Of a DNA stretch of 64,000 nucleotides, positions 1-8,713 are shown piece by piece. The translations under genes and the position numbers were made by a program. Position 1 is the first letter of the stretch. Every line of letters begins with the position of its first letter. Below the pieces are notes generated by a model. That model saw nothing but the letters and a program-made list of their open reading frames with translations, did not search any database and was not told the DNA's origin. Origin of the DNA: an uncultured Flavobacteriales bacterium (GTDB lineage: Bacteria; Bacteroidota; Bacteroidia; Flavobacteriales_D; Parvicellaceae); contig CALSNM010000014.1 of NCBI GenBank assembly GCA_943787725.1, positions 1 through 64,000 of the forward strand, in the 5' to 3' direction.

Positions 1-644
1 ATTCGTGGTTGCATTTGTAATCGAACTCTATATAGGCTGGAATGTCTAATTGTTTTGGAAAATTATTAAAGTTCAATTCATTTGTTCTCATTTCAGAAGA
101 GAAATTGTCCGCATCCATAAAAATGGCGCCGGCATTTCCTTCAATAAGGTCTGTGTATGGGGGGTTGGACACAACAATCATCGACGTATCACTCGTTGAA
201 TGATTGAATAATTTTATTCCCGGGTCTTCAAAGTCTTCTACCCAAATGCTGAGGCCACTTTCATACTGAATGGATGGAGTAATTGGATATAATTGAATCT
301 TGAATAAGCTCAATATTAGCCTCATGTGCAGTGTAAAAGGGATAAATAACTCGATAGCCAGATGCTCCATTTTTTTTAATTCCAGGATACAAACTTACTT
401 TATGGCTTCCTTTATAGTGTAATGGAATCGTTGCTGGAAGTTCCCACATCCCAGCTAAGTTATCGTCTACATAAACCCATACATCTGTTATTTTATTGCT
501 ACTTGAACCTTGACTTGTGGATGATTGAAAATTAAAACTGTCTAAATAAATGAATGAAGGAACTTCCTCAGGCTTATCAATAATTTGACAGCTGTTTAGA
601 AGTGCCAACAGGATTAGCAGATGTATAAATACAATTGATCTCAT
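1..644 (-). CDS. Secreted lipoprotein, frameshifted and cut by the left window edge
   Basis: The product begins with a lipoprotein signal peptide (hydrophobic stretch, then lipobox LLNSC with the lipidated Cys near residue 19), so it should sit in the envelope. The first reading frame stops at 261. From about 287 down to base 1 another frame is fully open and reads on without interruption (ITPSIQYESGLSIWVEDFED and onward). That is the natural continuation, so there is one frameshift near 280-290. The 3' end lies outside the window. No named domain is recognised; segments such as VWVYVDDNLAG and YPGIKKNGASGYRVIYPFY resemble cell-surface lipoproteins of Bacteroidota. Function unknown. Confidence 0.6.
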
Positions 645-744
645 GTACAGTAAATTTTGAACGCAAAAGTAAAGTTATTATTGTTTAAGGAAGGAATTAA
701 CTGATTGAATTCCCACATTATAAATGTTTAAAGATTATATAGGA

Positions 745-1701
745 TTATAATTTTTTCATTATTTCATGGGCTGCTTTTAAAGCCTTGTAACCAGCGTAAA
801 TTGAAACTGAAGGTGTTAGTTCATTTTCGATAGCAAATACAAAGGATCTTAATTCATCTTCTATAGCATTGTTTGGTTCAATATCCTCTGAAAGAATATC
901 TATTTGTTTTTTACCTTTTTCACCCAAATCAATAGTTACTGCGAATGGATCTTCTTTTGTAACATCATGCATCTGAATTACTTCATTTTTCTTTTCTAAA
1001 AAGTCTACAGATACATAAGCATCTTGCTGGAAAAATCTGGATTTACGCATATTTTTCATAGATATTCTACTAGCAGTTAAGTTAGCAACACAGCCATTGT
1101 CGAACTCTATTCTTGCATTCGCAATATCAGGAGTGTCACTTAAGACGGATACTCCACTAGCGCTGATTGATTTAATTTCAGAATCAACTACGCTTAGAAC
1201 TATGTCTAAATCATGAATCATTAAATCTAGAACAACAGAAACATCTGTTCCTCTTGGATTGAATTGAGCTAACCGATGTGTTTCAATAAACATTGGGTTT
1301 TGTAAATGTTTAACGCTAGCCATAAATGCAGGGTTAAACCTTTCAACATGCCCAATTTGAACCTGCACCTTTGCCTCCTCTGATAAACGAATTAATGCTT
1401 TAGCTTCATCAAGTGTATTGGTAATAGGTTTTTCGATAAACACATGTTTGAAAGAACGCATAGCAGCAGCGGCACAATCAAAGTGAGTTATCGTTGGTGT
1501 TACAATGTCCACTATATCACACGCTTCGATTAGACTATCAATAGAAGCAAAAGGTACTATGTCCATTTCTTCCTTAACTTTATTTCGAACCTCCTCACTT
1601 TGATCAAAAAAGCCTATTAACTCCACAAAGTTTGCACTCTGTAGAATTCTGAGATGAATTTTTCCTAAGTGTCCTGCACCAATAACTCCAATTTTTAACA
1701 T
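745..1701 (-). CDS. Gfo/Idh/MocA family NAD(P)-dependent oxidoreductase
   Basis: A 318-residue protein with an N-terminal Rossmann fold (VIGAGHLG, G8-x-G10-x-x-G13) and the family EKP signature at residues 90-92 (IEKPITNT). A C-terminal substrate-binding alpha/beta domain follows, including IGHVERFNPAF. Members oxidise or reduce sugars, inositols or related polyols with NAD(P), in the cytoplasm. Length and domain order are normal. The substrate cannot be read from sequence; some relatives act on nucleotide sugars for cell-surface glycans. It is divergent from pcm, with a 136-base shared upstream region. Family assignment is secure, substrate unknown. Confidence 0.9.
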   Translation of the reverse strand: MLKIGVIGAGHLGKIHLRILQSANFVELIGFFDQSEEVRNKVKEEMDIVPFASIDSLIEACDIVDIVTPTITHFDCAAAAMRSFKHVFIEKPITNTLDEAKALIRLSEEAKVQVQIGHVERFNPAFMASVKHLQNPMFIETHRLAQFNPRGTDVSVVLDLMIHDLDIVLSVVDSEIKSISASGVSVLSDTPDIANARIEFDNGCVANLTASRISMKNMRKSRFFQQDAYVSVDFLEKKNEVIQMHDVTKEDPFAVTIDLGEKGKKQIDILSEDIEPNNAIEDELRSFVFAIENELTPSVSIYAGYKALKAAHEIMKKL

Positions 1702-1807
1702 AATAATTATTTATCTGAATCAAAACTAGTACATATCATAACTGTTATGCAGAAGCAGTAATGTAATTATCAACACCCTTGTTTTATAAAATGAATGCTT
1801 TTAATTC

Positions 1808-1836
1808 TTGTTTTTTGAATTAGCGTATTATTTTTG
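1808..1836 (+). promoter_or_regulatory. Candidate Bacteroidota promoter for pcm
   Basis: TTG at 1808-1810, 18 bases, then TATTTTTG at 1829-1836 fits the Bacteroidota housekeeping pattern (TTG, 17-23 bases, TAnnTTTG). The box ends one base before the first of two ATG codons (1838 and 1841), so the transcript would start at or just inside the start codon, i.e. leaderless or nearly so. Confidence 0.5.
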
Positions 1837-1837
1837 A

Positions 1838-2491
1838 ATGATGAAAGACACGTTAAGAGATCAGGGGAAGAGGAAATTGCTCGTTCAAGAGTTACAAGAG
1901 AAGAAAGGAATTGATAATGTCAATGTATTAAAAGCAATTGGTAATGTTCCGAGACACTTGTTTTTTGATAAAGTATTTCATGATAATTTTGCATATAAAG
2001 ATGTTGCTTTTCCAATTGGTGCAGGACAAACAATATCACAACCATTTACAGTTGCCACGCAATCTGCATTACTGAAAGTTACAAGAGGAATGAAGGTTTT
2101 GGAGGTTGGCACTGGGTCGGGGTATCAAACAGCTGTTTTGATAGAGATGGGTGCTAAAGTCTATTCCATAGAACGTCAAAGAGAATTGTTTCATTCGGCT
2201 AAAGCTAATCTTTCAAAACTGAACTACAGGGCTAATTTGTTTTTTGGAGATGGTTATATCGGGAAAGAAGCTTTTGCTCCATTCGATCGAATAATAGTAA
2301 CATGCGGAGCTCCGTTCGTTCCAGAAGAACTCATTAATCAATTAGCTCCTAATGGAATCATGGTGGTTCCTGTTGGAGAAGGTGTAAATCAAACGATGGT
2401 TCTTATAGAGAAATCTGAAAATGGAGAAATTATAAAAACAGAGCATGGAAGTTTTAGTTTTGTTCCAATGTTGAATGATAAACAATATTAA
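1838..2491 (+). CDS. pcm: Protein-L-isoaspartate O-methyltransferase
   Basis: The enzyme uses S-adenosylmethionine to methylate L-isoaspartyl residues in damaged proteins, starting their repair; cytoplasmic. At 217 residues it has the family length. The SAM-binding motif I LEVGTGSGYQTA lies at residues 88-98, and the family signature GAGQTISQP with the conserved Ser67 precedes it. The C-terminal GIMVVPVGEG segment is also typical. Two adjacent ATG codons (1838 and 1841) are possible starts. It is followed 41 bases later by an outer-membrane protein gene on the same strand, which may be co-transcribed. Confidence 0.95.
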   Translation: MMKDTLRDQGKRKLLVQELQEKKGIDNVNVLKAIGNVPRHLFFDKVFHDNFAYKDVAFPIGAGQTISQPFTVATQSALLKVTRGMKVLEVGTGSGYQTAVLIEMGAKVYSIERQRELFHSAKANLSKLNYRANLFFGDGYIGKEAFAPFDRIIVTCGAPFVPEELINQLAPNGIMVVPVGEGVNQTMVLIEKSENGEIIKTEHGSFSFVPMLNDKQY

Positions 2492-2532
2492 CTTACCAGA
2501 CTCGTTTAGGAATGATAAGATAAAACATAGCT

Positions 2533-3204
2533 ATGAAAAACATTAAATATTTACTAATATTAGTTTCTTTCGGAATGTGTAATGAGTCTTTTTCCCAAGA
2601 CACAATAGGTAAATTATCTTTCGAAACACGTTACCAGCTAAGACAAGACAGTGTATATGTGCCTAATCTTAATATACGTTATTTCTTTACTGATAATAAT
2701 ACATTGAGAATTGGGATGGCTTACCAATACTCCAGTATATTAAGAGAAATAAAAGAGGTAGGTGGAGATGGCGTTGGAACTGTGGAGAAATTAAACGATC
2801 TGTTTGTATTTAACATTGGATTTGAAAAGCATTTTAGAAAAAACAAAGTATCACCTTATCTGGGAGGTGAGTTGCAGTTTGGATTTGGAAAAAATGAAGA
2901 ATATGGTTCCCGAACCGACTCTTTAATATTTATAGCGGATTATAATTACTCCATAAAAAAACCAATAAGTCAGTTTGGTGTGTACGTTTTTTCAGGTGTT
3001 GATTTTTACCTATTTGATAATTTATATGTAGGAACAGAACTTGGAGTTTTATTTTCTAGCATTTATCTCAAGACTGGAGAGTTTAAAATTACAGACGAGA
3101 GTTCACTTACTGATCCGGAGATTATAACAAGTATTCCTTCTGTCAAGACCAAGACATTTGGTATTGCAAATGTTGGTATGATAAAAGTTGGATGGAGGTT
3201 TTAA
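2533..3204 (+). CDS. Outer-membrane beta-barrel protein, unknown function
   Basis: A 223-residue protein with a signal peptide ending near FSQ (residue 22). The mature part is rich in alternating aromatic and polar residues (RIGMAYQYSS, FNIGFEKHF, PYLGGELQFGFG, VYVFSGVDFYLF, YVGTELGVLF) and ends in WRF, the C-terminal aromatic signal of outer-membrane barrels. An 8-10-strand OmpA/OmpW-like barrel is plausible. No function can be assigned. It lies 9 bases upstream of the sulfurtransferase gene, suggesting one transcript pcm-barrel-sulfurtransferase. Confidence 0.75.
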   Translation: MKNIKYLLILVSFGMCNESFSQDTIGKLSFETRYQLRQDSVYVPNLNIRYFFTDNNTLRIGMAYQYSSILREIKEVGGDGVGTVEKLNDLFVFNIGFEKHFRKNKVSPYLGGELQFGFGKNEEYGSRTDSLIFIADYNYSIKKPISQFGVYVFSGVDFYLFDNLYVGTELGVLFSSIYLKTGEFKITDESSLTDPEIITSIPSVKTKTFGIANVGMIKVGWRF

Positions 3205-3213
3205 TCTGTTAGA

Positions 3214-4017
3214 ATGAAATCAGCTATTGTTTCTTCAAAATGGTTAAGTGATAATTTTGACAATCCTGATTTGGTAGTTTTGGATGCAAGTCAGTCCAAT
3301 GATAAGTCAAAATCGAATAGGGTCCAAATAACAGGAGCAAGGCCTTTTGACATTAAAGATACTTTTAGTGATAAGTCAAGTTCCTTTCCAAATACTTTTC
3401 CCTCGAAAAAACAATTCGAAGAAAGCTGTCAAGAATTAGGTATTAACTCTTCAAGTAAAATTATTGTGTTTGATTGTTTAGGGGTTTATTCAAGCCCTCG
3501 AGTATGGTGGATGTTTAAGGCTATGGGGCATATAGATATAGCTGTATTAGACGGAGGTTTGCCAGAATGGATTGCCAAGGGGTTTGAAACAGAACCAATA
3601 GTAGAAAGGAAATATTCACCTGGTAACTTCAAAGCTACGTTTCAATCAGAAATGATTCGAAGCATTGATTTCGTTAAAGAAAACTTAGATACCAATGAAT
3701 CGTTAATTATTGATGCAAGATCTTCTGAGCGATTTAATGCCTTGGTTCCCGAGCCACGAGCAGATTTGAGAAGAGGAAACATTCCTAACTCGATAAATAT
3801 TCCTTTTCCAGATACTCTTGAACATGGAAAGTTCCAATCGGTGGAAAAACTAACAATTTTATTTAAAGAAATCATTAGAGAGAATAAATCGCTAGTGTTT
3901 AGCTGTGGTTCCGGTATTACAGCTTGTATCGTTTTGTTAGCAACAGAACTAGTTTTTAAGGGAGATAAGTCAATTTACGATGGTTCATGGACTGAATGGG
4001 CGCAATTAGAAAATTAA
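3214..4017 (+). CDS. Sulfurtransferase with tandem rhodanese domains (SseA type)
   Basis: Two rhodanese domains span about residues 1-125 (inactive N-terminal copy) and 145-267 (catalytic copy). The active-site loop CGSGITA carries the persulfide-forming Cys231. The CG-S/T-G-x-T loop is the form found in 3-mercaptopyruvate/thiosulfate sulfurtransferases, so it should move sulfane sulfur from mercaptopyruvate or thiosulfate to an acceptor in the cytoplasm. The length (267) is normal. It ends convergently with smpB, overlapping by a few bases. Thiosulfate versus mercaptopyruvate preference is not decided here. Confidence 0.88.
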   Translation: MKSAIVSSKWLSDNFDNPDLVVLDASQSNDKSKSNRVQITGARPFDIKDTFSDKSSSFPNTFPSKKQFEESCQELGINSSSKIIVFDCLGVYSSPRVWWMFKAMGHIDIAVLDGGLPEWIAKGFETEPIVERKYSPGNFKATFQSEMIRSIDFVKENLDTNESLIIDARSSERFNALVPEPRADLRRGNIPNSINIPFPDTLEHGKFQSVEKLTILFKEIIRENKSLVFSCGSGITACIVLLATELVFKGDKSIYDGSWTEWAQLEN

Positions 4018-4466
4018 TAGTCTTTTTTTAATCGGTCCATTTCACGTTTGGCATCTTTATCTTTCATATCCTCACGCTTATCATGCAATTTCTTTCCTTG
4101 TGCAACAGCGATATCTAACTTTGCTTTCCCTTTTTCATTGATAAAAAGCTTAATTGCAACTAACGTAAGGCCTTTGTTCTTCAGCTTCTTCTCAATTTTA
4201 TTAATTTCTGTTCTATTCAATAAAAGCTTCCTATCTCTTTTCGGTGAATGATTGTAATGTGTTCCGTTTTCATATTCTTGGATATACATGTTTCTTAGAA
4301 ATATTTCACCTTTTTCATAAACACCATATGATTCCATAATGCTAGCCTTGCCTAAACGGATTGATTTAATTTCTGTTCCTGTTAGTTGAATACCAGCTGT
4401 GTACTTATCAATAAATTGATATTCAAACTTGGCTTTTTTATTTTTTATATGAATCGCGTTACTCAT
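4014..4466 (-). CDS. smpB: SsrA-binding protein SmpB
   Basis: SmpB binds tmRNA and delivers it to stalled ribosomes for trans-translation. The start is taken at the ATG at 4466 (MSNAIHIKNKKAKFEYQF), because an upstream in-frame ATG adds eight residues without family support. Conserved blocks are present: GIQLTGTEIKSIRLGKASI, the EYENGTHYNHSPKRDRKLLL core, INEKGKAKLDIAVAQGKKLHDKR, and a basic C-terminal tail (KREMDRLKK) that enters the mRNA channel. At 150 residues it is normal. The tmRNA gene itself is not in this window. Confidence 0.95.
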   Translation of the reverse strand: MSNAIHIKNKKAKFEYQFIDKYTAGIQLTGTEIKSIRLGKASIMESYGVYEKGEIFLRNMYIQEYENGTHYNHSPKRDRKLLLNRTEINKIEKKLKNKGLTLVAIKLFINEKGKAKLDIAVAQGKKLHDKREDMKDKDAKREMDRLKKDY

Positions 4467-4639
4467 TTTCCTGGCGTGTAAAAGTAACAAAAGGATTTTT
4501 ATATAAATGGGTTTAAAGAATTGATTGTTTTTATATGTTCCAGTTAAGTGTTTTTAGTCCTAAATTTTTCTGAAAGAAAAATTAGTTTGAACTTAATGGA
4601 TTAAAGAATGTATTTAACTCAAAACAAAAACAATCAGAC

Positions 4640-6826
4640 ATGAAAAATTTCGTTATTCCTGTAATTCTCTTTGTATTTATACTTAATGCTTCCTTTTCTC
4701 AAATGGGGGTGACCAGTGCTGATTTTGATGCTCGGATAATGAGCGAAAGCCCTTTAGTCTTTGGTAACGTGGCTGTAGGCAACTCTTATGAAGTAATAAG
4801 TATTGATGTAGATATGAAAATGAAAGATCAAATTGCCGAGGTTTCGGTAACACAAAAATTATTGAATTCTACGGATAGGGATTTGGAGATTGAAATATTT
4901 TTTCCACTTCCAAATGGCGGAATAGTTCAAAATTTTATGATGATGGTAGATGGTTCTGAGGTACCCGGAGAATTATTGGAGATAGACAAAGCAAAGTCTA
5001 TATATGAAGGAATAGTTAGAAGAAAACGAGATCCTGCATTAATGGAATATGTGGGGTATGGTTTATTCAAGACCAGTGTGTTTCCAGTGCCTGTCGGAAA
5101 AGAAAGAGATATATCTGTCCGTTACACGCAAGTATGCAATCGAAAATTGGATATGATTAACTTCTCTTATCCTTTTGGAACGCAAAAATTTTCATCTAAA
5201 CCATTAAGATCTGTAAAATTTCATGCAAGAATACAATCTAGTGAGGAAATAAAAAATATCTACAGCCCTACAGATGATATATTGGTTAAAAGGGGAAGTG
5301 ACAAGACAGCTGATATTAGTTATGAGAAAACGTATTATACACCGGAGAATGATTTCAAAATGACTTATTCATTGCAAAGTGGTCCAGTAGGGGCAACAGT
5401 ATTATCTTATATGCCAGAAGCAGGAAAAGATGGGTATTTTATGCTATTAGCAAGCCCTTCAGTTGCCGAAGATGTAGTGGATAAAACTGAAAAGAATATA
5501 ATTTTTGTTTTAGATAGATCTGGTTCAATGTCTGGAAAAAAGATTGAGCAATCTAAAAAAGCGTTGGAGTTTGTTTTAACTAATTTAAATGAAGGAGATA
5601 ATTTTAACATTGTGGATTACGATGATAGAGTTGAAATGTATAAACCTGAAATGCAGAGATACACAACCGAAAATTATAAGGAAGCCATTAATTACGTTGG
5701 CGGAATTAGATCAGGAGGAGGAACCAATATAAATGACGCATTGGTAAAATCTTTAGCAATGTTTCAAGATGAGAATAAACCGAATTACCTTTTGTTTTTA
5801 ACGGATGGATTGGCCTCTTCAGGAATTACAAATGAAATACAGATTGCTAAAAATGTAGTTGATGCAAATGGAATAGGAGCAAGGATATTTGCTTTTGGAG
5901 TAGGAAATGATGTCAATGCAAGATTATTGGACAGGCTTACTTCTAACAATGGAGGGGTTACTGAATATGTTAAACCGAATGAGGACATAGAAGTTGCCGT
6001 TGCTGATTTATATGGAAATATAAGTAGCCCAGTTATGACAGGTATACAAGTTAGCTTTAGTAATACAGATGTCAGAAGTATGTATCCAGATAAACTGCCC
6101 GATATATTTAAAGGAGGTCAATTAGTTTGGGTAGGAAAATATAACAAAGCAGGAAACAATACTATAACTGTAACGGGTAAAGTAGGTGGGAAGGAGCAGA
6201 AGTTTGTTTTTAAAGTTGATTTAGCATCTTCTAAGGATGGTGACACTTTTGATTATTTAGAACAAATTTGGGCTTCAAGGAGAGTAGGTCAACTTATTGA
6301 TCAAATTGATTTAAATGGTAGATCCGATGAGTTAGTTAATGAATTAGTTAGTTTGAGTAAAGAGTTTGGAATCCTAACTCCTTACACGGCTTTTCTTGCA
6401 AGAGAAGACGTTGTATTGTCTGATAATAGATCTATGCAAGAGGAGAGCGTGGATGAGTTAAAAGCGTTAGAACAAGTAAGTGGGGCTTCTGCGAATAATT
6501 TAAGAAGTCAAAAGAAAGATTTTGCATCAAATACAAAGATGGCAGCAGCTAGTAACGCAATGTCGTATAAAGATGCGGAAGGGGCATTACAAACAGTTAA
6601 TACAATAAAACAAATTGGAACGAAGACATTCTATCTTAGGGATAAAAAATGGGTTGAAGGAACACTCGATCATAGCGAATTAAAAGCAGCAATTGAAATC
6701 AAGAAGTTCAGCGATAGTTACTTTAAAGTGGCAAAAGGACAAAAAGCAGAATTTAACAAATACCTAGCTTTTGAAGAGGATATCGTTGTAAGGATTGATG
6801 ATATCATTTACAAGATAGTAAAGTAA
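4640..6826 (+). CDS. Secreted VIT and von Willebrand factor A domain protein
   Basis: A 728-residue protein with a cleavable signal peptide (ending ASFSQ, residue 20). A VIT (inter-alpha-trypsin inhibitor) domain covers about 40-170 (EIEIFFPLPNGGIVQNF, SIYEGIVRRKRDPALMEY). The VWA domain runs about 285-450, with a complete metal-binding MIDAS: DRSGSMS near residue 292, the Thr-containing GGGTNINDAL, and FLTDG. The C-terminal 250 residues have no recognised domain. Such proteins bind ligands extracellularly through a divalent metal; the partner is unknown. It is flanked by opposite-strand genes, so it is probably a single-gene unit. Confidence 0.9.
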   Translation: MKNFVIPVILFVFILNASFSQMGVTSADFDARIMSESPLVFGNVAVGNSYEVISIDVDMKMKDQIAEVSVTQKLLNSTDRDLEIEIFFPLPNGGIVQNFMMMVDGSEVPGELLEIDKAKSIYEGIVRRKRDPALMEYVGYGLFKTSVFPVPVGKERDISVRYTQVCNRKLDMINFSYPFGTQKFSSKPLRSVKFHARIQSSEEIKNIYSPTDDILVKRGSDKTADISYEKTYYTPENDFKMTYSLQSGPVGATVLSYMPEAGKDGYFMLLASPSVAEDVVDKTEKNIIFVLDRSGSMSGKKIEQSKKALEFVLTNLNEGDNFNIVDYDDRVEMYKPEMQRYTTENYKEAINYVGGIRSGGGTNINDALVKSLAMFQDENKPNYLLFLTDGLASSGITNEIQIAKNVVDANGIGARIFAFGVGNDVNARLLDRLTSNNGGVTEYVKPNEDIEVAVADLYGNISSPVMTGIQVSFSNTDVRSMYPDKLPDIFKGGQLVWVGKYNKAGNNTITVTGKVGGKEQKFVFKVDLASSKDGDTFDYLEQIWASRRVGQLIDQIDLNGRSDELVNELVSLSKEFGILTPYTAFLAREDVVLSDNRSMQEESVDELKALEQVSGASANNLRSQKKDFASNTKMAAASNAMSYKDAEGALQTVNTIKQIGTKTFYLRDKKWVEGTLDHSELKAAIEIKKFSDSYFKVAKGQKAEFNKYLAFEEDIVVRIDDIIYKIVK

Positions 6827-6850
6827 GCTTTTCATTCCAGGTGGTCTTAA

Positions 6851-8074
6851 TTATAAACCACCAAATACAAAAAACAACTGACCAAATCCTGCAGCCATTC
6901 CCAAAAAAGCGCCAATAAGAATTAATTTTAGTTCATCTTCCTGAAAAACAGGTCGCAAAAAATCTACAAACTCGCCGGGCAAAAGAGCTTGCATTTTTGT
7001 TCTAAATATTTTTTCAAGACCCATAGCTTCTTCGGCATACCCGAAAGCTGGTCGGACAGAAGTGGGCATGTTTCGAATGGTTTTATCCACAATTATATTT
7101 TTCATTTTCTCATAATTCCTTTTGCCAGAAACAATGGTGATTAAAGGTTTAGATATACCAACTCCATCATCTATAGCTTTGTTAGCGTGACCTGCAATCA
7201 TGGTAACAAACCTTTCCTTAGTGGGGCCGCTAACGATGGCAGCAAATATTCGGTCAAAAGTAAATATTTCGTTGGCCAACATTTGTGCATATTCTGCGGA
7301 AACTTCATTTTGACGCGTAATGAAAAGTCCTTGCAGTTTCAGACCCAAAATTTTCTTAGGATGAATTGGTTCGAAAATTAATTTTAATGCCAACCAATTG
7401 GTAGCATAGCCAACGATCAATCCAAATAAAGGTAACAACCACCATTGTTGAAAAAAATACCACACAGCCATTTGTATCAAGCCAAAAGTAAAACCAAAGT
7501 AAAGACCAGAGCGCTCAATAAATTTAAATTCATCTTTTCCACAATTTAAAAAGATGTCATTCATAAGTTGTTTATCCTGCGTTAGTCGTTTAACAACCAT
7601 GTCTTTTATGTCAAAAACATCTTCAATGTTTTCCTTTACATCTTCCATTATTCCCTTAACAACATCTGGCATGTCTCTCGAAATGCGGGCATAAACTACC
7701 TTTTTAGCAGACTCTGGTATTCTTTTCCAAACCTCTGGAGATTGATCTACCATTATTTCGTCCATTATTTCTTTAGATAATTTATCAAATTCTGGACGCA
7801 TTTCTTCAGCAATGATTTCAGGGTCAATTTGTGAAAATAACTCCTGAACATCAATTAGTTTAGTTGTCCATAAATCAACCGATATTCCAGACATTTTCCT
7901 TGCCTTACTGGGGATAATTCCTTGCCAACCGAAAGGCTTTATTCCAATAAACTCAATTGGGTAAAATGTCATTTTTAAAGCAAGAATATTTGTCCCCCAT
8001 CCAACAATTGCGCTTGTTAGCGGAATAGAAAGGTAGAGAAATATCTCTTTATATTGTTCAAAAAACTCAAGCAT
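6851..8074 (-). CDS. DUF445 family membrane protein
   Basis: A 407-residue protein matching the DUF445 (YheB-like) family. It has an N-terminal membrane helix with the GWGTNILALKMTFYPIEFIG signature. A second, near-identical internal motif (GYATNWLALKLIFEPIHPKKILG) follows two central membrane helices around residues 190-225, and a C-terminal helix (LILIGAFLGMAAGFGQLFFVF) ends the protein. The duplicated TNxLALK-I-F-P motif is characteristic. The long soluble stretches are mostly helical. Function is not established for the family. The gene is convergent with the VWA protein, 24 bases away. Confidence 0.85.
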   Translation of the reverse strand: MLEFFEQYKEIFLYLSIPLTSAIVGWGTNILALKMTFYPIEFIGIKPFGWQGIIPSKARKMSGISVDLWTTKLIDVQELFSQIDPEIIAEEMRPEFDKLSKEIMDEIMVDQSPEVWKRIPESAKKVVYARISRDMPDVVKGIMEDVKENIEDVFDIKDMVVKRLTQDKQLMNDIFLNCGKDEFKFIERSGLYFGFTFGLIQMAVWYFFQQWWLLPLFGLIVGYATNWLALKLIFEPIHPKKILGLKLQGLFITRQNEVSAEYAQMLANEIFTFDRIFAAIVSGPTKERFVTMIAGHANKAIDDGVGISKPLITIVSGKRNYEKMKNIIVDKTIRNMPTSVRPAFGYAEEAMGLEKIFRTKMQALLPGEFVDFLRPVFQEDELKLILIGAFLGMAAGFGQLFFVFGGL

Positions 8075-8148
8075 TACTCTACAAATGTAGCATACTACCT
8101 GTAATACGAAAGTTTATTTTAGTATCTTCGGAAAAATAATTCATTTAT

Positions 8149-8619
8149 ATGCGTAATTTTTTGTCCATAATAATGGTTTCAATTTTATTCTTTGGAGCAA
8201 CATCTTGTTATAAGGTTCACCATAATTATATTGTAAAAACGGAATGGTACCTAAATGCTTTAGAGTTGGACGGTGGATCTACCAATTTCATGAATGGAAT
8301 TCTTCCAGATTACGCTGATGGTGGGGGTTACTACAAGATTTACATGTTGGATAATGGCTTGTCAAGAGGTGAATACTATGTTTATGACACATTAAATTAT
8401 TTTGTAACTGGTACTTGGGACTTACTATCACATGATAGTATATACATTGATCTAGACGATTACGTTCAAGGAACATTCTTCATTGAATTAGTTGATATGA
8501 AAGAAATGATATTATCCACAAATCACAACAATGTGAAGTTTTTTGGAATAGGAGATGTAAAAACTGTGGTTCGTTGTTCAAAAGGAGAAACAACTAGTCA
8601 GGGTAGCACTACTCCTTAG
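8149..8619 (+). CDS. Small lipoprotein, lipocalin-like, unknown function
   Basis: A 156-residue protein with a lipoprotein signal peptide (lipobox GATSC, Cys near residue 20). The mature part has the rhythm of short beta strands seen in lipocalin-like envelope proteins (TEWYLNALELDGG, YYKIYMLDNGL, GTWDLLSHDSIYIDL, FFIELVDMKEMILST). No catalytic motif is seen. It stands alone between opposite-strand genes. An upstream TATCTTCG at about 8131 is a near match to the -7 box. The assignment as a lipoprotein is firm, the fold is a guess. Confidence 0.65.
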   Translation: MRNFLSIIMVSILFFGATSCYKVHHNYIVKTEWYLNALELDGGSTNFMNGILPDYADGGGYYKIYMLDNGLSRGEYYVYDTLNYFVTGTWDLLSHDSIYIDLDDYVQGTFFIELVDMKEMILSTNHNNVKFFGIGDVKTVVRCSKGETTSQGSTTP

Positions 8620-8713
8620 ATATTTTCATAGCGGTCTAAAGGGGGAGATTAAACCATTTTTCGGTAAACTTATTTTCCTTTAAAGACGTACACATTTTTT
8701 TTAAAGGAGTGCC

